Of a stretch of DNA of 26,118 nt, positions 23,255 through 26,118 are shown piece by piece. The position numbers and the translations under genes were made by a program. The DNA is from Prochlorothrix sp035285005 (lineage in GTDB: Bacteria > Cyanobacteriota > Cyanobacteriia > Prochlorotrichales > Prochlorotrichaceae): the NCBI GenBank assembly GCA_035285005.1, contig JAYKIB010000343.1:1-26118 (forward strand), given 5' to 3'. Numbering within the stretch: position 1 is the stretch's first letter; every line of letters begins with the position of its first letter. The notes beneath the pieces are model-generated. The model did no database searches. It was given only the letters and a program-made list of their open reading frames with translations, and was not told the DNA's origin.

Positions 23255-24325
23255 CTACTGTTCCACCTCTTGGAGTGCTGCGTCGGAGAGGGCGAAGGAA
23301 CTGGACACCTGCTCTGCGTCTAGCTCTAAAATCTCTGGAAATTGGATGTGGGGTAGGATTCCCACGGCAAAAACCTCCTCAACCCCTGACTCAAACCGGA
23401 GGAAGGCGATCGTCTGTCCCGTGGGCCAATGGACGAGCCAAACCCCACAGGTGCGTTCTGTGAGGCGTTCTGTGAGGGGTAATCCGCCAAAGGTTCGGGA
23501 TTCTCGCACCTGGGACAGGCCCACAAAGGCAATTTCGCCCCAAAAGGCCAAGCCGCGCGTAAACCCTGGGAATTCTGCCACGGTGATGATCTGACCGTTG
23601 TGGAGATCTAGGGTTGCCAAGCTGCCACGACCGGATTCCAGAAACCAGAGTCGATCGCCATGCCACCGAGGGGAGTGGGGCATGGAGAGGGAATGGGCCA
23701 GAATCTCGTTGGTGTGGATGTCCATGATGATGCCGCCGTCGGCTTTCGTGTCCCGCCAGCCTTGGGGGGTGTTTTGGGTGCCGAGGGCGGTGATGTAGCG
23801 GGGCTGATCCTGGACGATCGCCAGTCCGTTCAGATGGCAGCGATCGCCCGGTGACAGGGCACTGATGAAGGGGGGCCGCCATTGGGGACTAAAACTGTAG
23901 GCCGAATCAAGGGTACAAAGACAGGAAAAAGCCGTATTAACAAGCCAAAGCCTATCCCCTGCCCAAGCCAGCTCATGGACATCGATATCGCCAGTAAAGT
24001 GGATATTTCGGGGAATATAGCAGGCATCATGCTTGCCGATGGGGTCGAGTTTCTGGGCCACGGCGGGCATGTTATAGAGTTCGACGACGGCGTTCTTGGT
24101 CCCGATCGCCATGCGACTGCGGTTCACATCTAGGCCCATGGGGCGCGGAAACTGGTGAAAGTGAGCGTTGATACTGTTGCCGTCCGCCCGCACGAGGATG
24201 ACTTTTCCCGCTTGATAGGTGGTGACAACGAGTGAAACCTCCAGTTGCTGGAGAATGCTGGCGAAGTTAGAGGTATTGACGCAATGGAGGGGTAAGGTTT
24301 CGAGATTTGAGTTGGGTTCGCTCAC
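23255..24325 (-). CDS. TIGR03032 family protein, probable beta-propeller
   Basis: A 356-aa protein resembling the TIGR03032/DUF4915 family, whose function is unknown. Visible family blocks are SLVVTTYQAGKVILVRADG, FPRPMGLDVN, HDACYIPRNIHFTGDIDVHE, LWLVNTAFSCLCTLD, CHLNGLAIVQDQPRYITALG and MPHSPRWHGDRLWFLESGRG. Repeated strand-turn units of this kind fit a six-bladed propeller. No signal peptide is seen. The start is GTG at 24325. The stop end comes within 70 bp of the SNF2 stop on the other strand (convergent genes). Confidence 0.85.
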   Translation of the reverse strand: MSEPNSNLETLPLHCVNTSNFASILQQLEVSLVVTTYQAGKVILVRADGNSINAHFHQFPRPMGLDVNRSRMAIGTKNAVVELYNMPAVAQKLDPIGKHDACYIPRNIHFTGDIDVHELAWAGDRLWLVNTAFSCLCTLDSAYSFSPQWRPPFISALSPGDRCHLNGLAIVQDQPRYITALGTQNTPQGWRDTKADGGIIMDIHTNEILAHSLSMPHSPRWHGDRLWFLESGRGSLATLDLHNGQIITVAEFPGFTRGLAFWGEIAFVGLSQVRESRTFGGLPLTERLTERTCGVWLVHWPTGQTIAFLRFESGVEEVFAVGILPHIQFPEILELDAEQVSSSFALSDAALQEVEQ

Positions 24326-24348
24326 GGTTCACAGACCCTGGGTGTGGC

Positions 24349-24855
24349 TTATCCGCGTTCTTCGTAGCCCTGCAGGCTTTCGGGGCTGTATTTGCGTAAA
24401 ACGGTTGTGGCTTGGCGGGTGAGCTGGGCCGTGCCTTGGACGACAACCAAATACTTACCTGCGTTGATGCGGTTGCGGTAGGGGACGACATCGCCACTGA
24501 GGATAATGCCGGCACCGCCGCCCACAAAGATGCTGCCCATGGAGGCGGCGATCGCGCCGAGGAGACCTCCAATCGCGTGGTTGCCAAATTCCCCAGCCCA
24601 GGCAAAGGTTTGGAGGCCGCTGATGATGCTGAAGATGACTCCGGCGCCGAAACCGAAGGGGATTAACCAGGTGGCCATGAGGCGAATTTGTTTCCAGGCG
24701 GAGTCGTAGGGGTCGAGGAGGCCGAATTCGTCTGCGCTTTTGTAGCCGCGCCCGAGGATAGACATTTGACTTAGGGGGATGCCGACTTTCTCGAGGTCGG
24801 AGTAGGCGGCTTCTGCTTCAATTCGATCGCGGAGGACCGCAACGAGGTAATTCAT
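24349..24855 (-). CDS. Glycine-rich membrane protein, conserved cyanobacterial type
   Basis: A 168-aa protein. The N-terminus MNYLVAVLRDRIEAEAAYSDLEKVGIPLSQMSILGRGY looks like the small alpha/beta fold of general stress protein 17M-like domains (quoted here as a family start, in shortened sense). It is followed by two glycine-rich hydrophobic segments (LIPFGFGAGVIFSIISGL; IGGLLGAIAASMGSIFVGGG) likely to cross the membrane, and a soluble C-terminal part. Similar proteins occur in cyanobacteria (memory, no search). I chose ATG 24855; the longer reading starts at TTG 24921 and adds an unlikely polar leader. It is 23 bp upstream of the TIGR03032-type gene on the same strand, so the two are probably cotranscribed. 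Confidence 0.8.
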   Translation of the reverse strand: MNYLVAVLRDRIEAEAAYSDLEKVGIPLSQMSILGRGYKSADEFGLLDPYDSAWKQIRLMATWLIPFGFGAGVIFSIISGLQTFAWAGEFGNHAIGGLLGAIAASMGSIFVGGGAGIILSGDVVPYRNRINAGKYLVVVQGTAQLTRQATTVLRKYSPESLQGYEERG

Positions 24856-25029
24856 AGGGAGACTTGAGGTTGATGATGGGGTTCGGTGATGCTTGGCCCA
24901 GTCGATCGATTTTGGGGTCAAGGCTGTGGGCGGCGCATGACTATCCTAGTCTGAATTGTGGTGGCGATCGTCGGGGATTGGGGTTGGGGCTGGTGGTGTT
25001 GGGGTCGATGTCAGAGTTAGGTGTGTGGC

Positions 25030-25065
25030 AGGCAGGCGGCTTCGCCGCCTGCCACGATGAATCGC
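25030..25065. repeat. Family A hairpin fragment
   Basis: GGCAGGCGGC-TTC-GCCGCCTGCC followed by ACGATGAATCG resembles the hairpin and adjoining end of family A. Terminal GGGCACC sequence is missing. The stem has 10 perfect pairs. Confidence 0.5.
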
Positions 25066-25091
25066 AAGACCCTGGGGCAGTTTGATAGGGC

Positions 25092-25190
25092 GGGCACCTC
25101 GATTAATCCAAATTTTCATCCTGTGATCCAGGCAAGCATAAGGCTTGTGGCGTGCGGCTTCGCCGCACGCCACAATTAATTGAGGTGCCC
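25092..25190 (+). repeat. Family A element, copy 13 (intact)
   Basis: It begins GGGCACCTCGATTAATCCAA and ends ACAATTAATTGAGGTGCCC. The hairpin is GGCGTGCGGC-TTC-GCCGCACGCC, perfectly paired but different in sequence from other copies. Flanking hexamers AGGGCG and CTGGCG share four of six bases. It lies downstream of the DJ-1 gene. Confidence 0.85.
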
Positions 25191-25191
25191 T

Positions 25192-25217
25192 GGCGGCTAT
25201 GGGTTGCATGGGGTATC
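25192..25217 (+). repeat. Family E short dispersed motif, copy 3
   Basis: GGCGGCTATGGGTTGCATGG followed by GGTATC matches 11258-11282 at about 21 of 25 positions. It is next to a family A element and 7 bp before the end of the DJ-1 gene. Confidence 0.5.
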
Positions 25218-25224
25218 GCCCGTT

Positions 25225-25902
25225 TTATTTCATTGCTTGGATGAGAGCTTTCGCAACAGCAACCGATGAAGCGGGGTTTTGGCCTGTGATGATCAAACCA
25301 TTAACAACCGCTAGTGGACTCCAATCATCAACTTTTTCATATAAGCCGCCCAGGGCGATTAGCCGATCCTCGACTGAATAGGGCACAACATCGGTCAATC
25401 CCACAGCGGCTTCTTCTGAGTTGCTAAACCCCGTCACCTTTTTATTTTTGACTAACGGATCCCCATTCTGATCCTTGGCTTGCAATAAAACTGCTGGTGC
25501 ATGGCAAACTGTAGCCACGGGCTTTCCAGCAGCGATAAATCCCTCAATCAATGCAATTGAATTGGAATCTCTGTGAAGATCCCACAAGGGGCCATGGCCA
25601 CCGGGATAAAAGACTGCATCAAAGTCTTCGACTTTCATGTCAGCTAATTTTTGAGTATTGGCTAAGGCAGCTTGGGCCGTCTGATCCTGATCTAGGCGGC
25701 GTGTATCGTCAGTTTGAAAGTCAGGTTCGTGACTTTTGGGGTCAAGTGGCGGTTGGCCGCCCAGGGGTGAGGCTAGGGTAACGTGAACACCTGCATCTTG
25801 TAAGTGGTAGTAGGGGCTGGCAAATTCCTCTAGCCAGAAGCCTGTTTTTTGACCGGTATTACCCAGTCGATCGTGGGAGGTTAAAACAATGAGTACTTTC
25901 AT
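25225..25902 (-). CDS. DJ-1/PfpI family protein (Hsp31-like)
   Basis: A 225-aa class I glutamine amidotransferase-like protein of the DJ-1/PfpI superfamily, closest in layout to Hsp31-like members with glyoxalase or deglycase activity. The nucleophile elbow is ATVCHAPAVL with C133 next to H134; the acidic partner is E25 or E26 in WLEEFASPYYHL; the loop YPGGHGPLWDL (99-109) is typical. AGGA lies about 8 nt before the ATG. Its base composition is visibly more AT-rich than the neighbours (one 60-base stretch at 25441 has about 42% GC, others about 50%). It lies between two family A copies in opposite orientation, so recent acquisition is possible. The exact substrate is unknown. Confidence 0.9.
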   Translation of the reverse strand: MKVLIVLTSHDRLGNTGQKTGFWLEEFASPYYHLQDAGVHVTLASPLGGQPPLDPKSHEPDFQTDDTRRLDQDQTAQAALANTQKLADMKVEDFDAVFYPGGHGPLWDLHRDSNSIALIEGFIAAGKPVATVCHAPAVLLQAKDQNGDPLVKNKKVTGFSNSEEAAVGLTDVVPYSVEDRLIALGGLYEKVDDWSPLAVVNGLIITGQNPASSVAVAKALIQAMK

Positions 25903-25924
25903 TTATAGTTCCTAACTGTGAGAA

Positions 25925-26118
25925 GGGCACCGCGATTAATTGGGTTGCGCGGCTCCGCCGCGCCTCAGTACCGGACAAAAAAGTGATCAGAATGGCCCTA
26001 AACCCTTACAGGGTAGGCATTTGAGTCTGATCGTCTGAAACCCTTGTATGGTAGGCGTTTCCAAAGTTTTGTCCGGTACAGAGCCGCCGCGCAACCTAAC
26101 CCTAATTCTGTTGTAGGG
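25925..26118 (-). repeat. Family A element, copy 14, split by family B and cut by window end
   Basis: GGGCACCGCGATTAATTGGG and the hairpin GCGCGGC-TCC-GCCGCGC come first, so it is in minus orientation. The family B element interrupts it just after the stem; the rest, AACCTAACCCTAATTCTG, resumes at 26093 and runs off the window. Removing the insertion and one 9-bp copy restores a normal family A sequence. Confidence 0.85.
25964..26083. mobile_element. Family B MITE-like element, copy 2 (120 bp, nested)
   Basis: It has the same 120-bp length as the first copy and about 87% identity by eye (105 of 120). The ends CTCAGTACCGGACAAAA and TTTTGTCCGGTACAGAG form a 17-bp terminal inverted repeat with one mismatch. 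The flanking 9-bp duplication CCGCCGCGC (25955-25963, 26084-26092) is derived from the family A hairpin it entered. No coding capacity. Confidence 0.9.

Larger units (their letters stand above)
24856..25224. other. Spacer with two family A sequences and a family E motif
   Basis: Non-coding. It holds the upstream region of the membrane protein gene (24856-25020, nothing recognisable), a family A hairpin fragment (25030-25065), a full family A copy (25092-25190) and a family E motif (25192-25217) that begins 2 bp after the family A end. Confidence 0.65.

Overview
This window is chromosomal DNA from a cyanobacterium, probably filamentous or a freshwater type of fairly high GC; the genus cannot be fixed from the sequence alone. 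Support comes from a carboxysome shell gene (ccmP), a DUF3370 protein, the grpE-dnaK-dnaJ cluster next to pilB-pilT-pilC, and scattered HIP1 octamers (GCGATCGC, e.g. 2525 and 19717). No rRNA, tRNA, CRISPR array, transposase or phage gene was seen.

Layout. 256-8059 is a minus-strand block read right to left: grpE, dnaK, dnaJ, tusA-like, rsgA, ubiX. The dnaJ/tusA/rsgA genes overlap by 4 nt each, whereas grpE and dnaK are pushed 1.3 kb apart by repeats. 9154-14116 is a divergent plus-strand type IV pilus motor block: pilB (extension ATPase), pilT (retraction ATPase) and pilC (platform protein), closed by a hairpin terminator. It is followed by an unrecognised 199-aa protein and a DUF3370 protein. 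16869-17507 (minus) is the carboxysome shell protein CcmP, divergent from gcvH (plus), so a carboxysome gene and a photorespiration gene share one promoter region. After a 780-bp spacer full of tandem repeats comes a 1410-aa SNF2-family ATPase. The right end carries three minus-strand genes: a TIGR03032-type protein, a small glycine-rich membrane protein and a DJ-1/PfpI protein.

The striking part is between the genes. Family A is a roughly 98-bp element with ends GGGCACCTCGATTAAT...ATTAATCGAGGTGCCC and an off-centre GC hairpin. It occurs about 15 times, intact or decayed, in both orientations and always outside the recognised genes. Family B is a 120-bp MITE-like element (CTCAGTACCGGACAAAA ends, 9-bp target duplications) present twice, once inserted into a family A copy. 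Families C and D are clusters of hairpins (3-98 and 6856-6958). A 25-26 bp motif around GTTGCATGGG occurs three times. The gcvH-SNF2 spacer holds four separate short tandem arrays (14 bp x6, 11 bp x4, 11 bp x4, 16 bp x3). The best candidates for something undescribed are these non-coding element families and their effect on the chaperone, pilus and carboxysome operons; the protein-coding genes are mostly ordinary cyanobacterial housekeeping.
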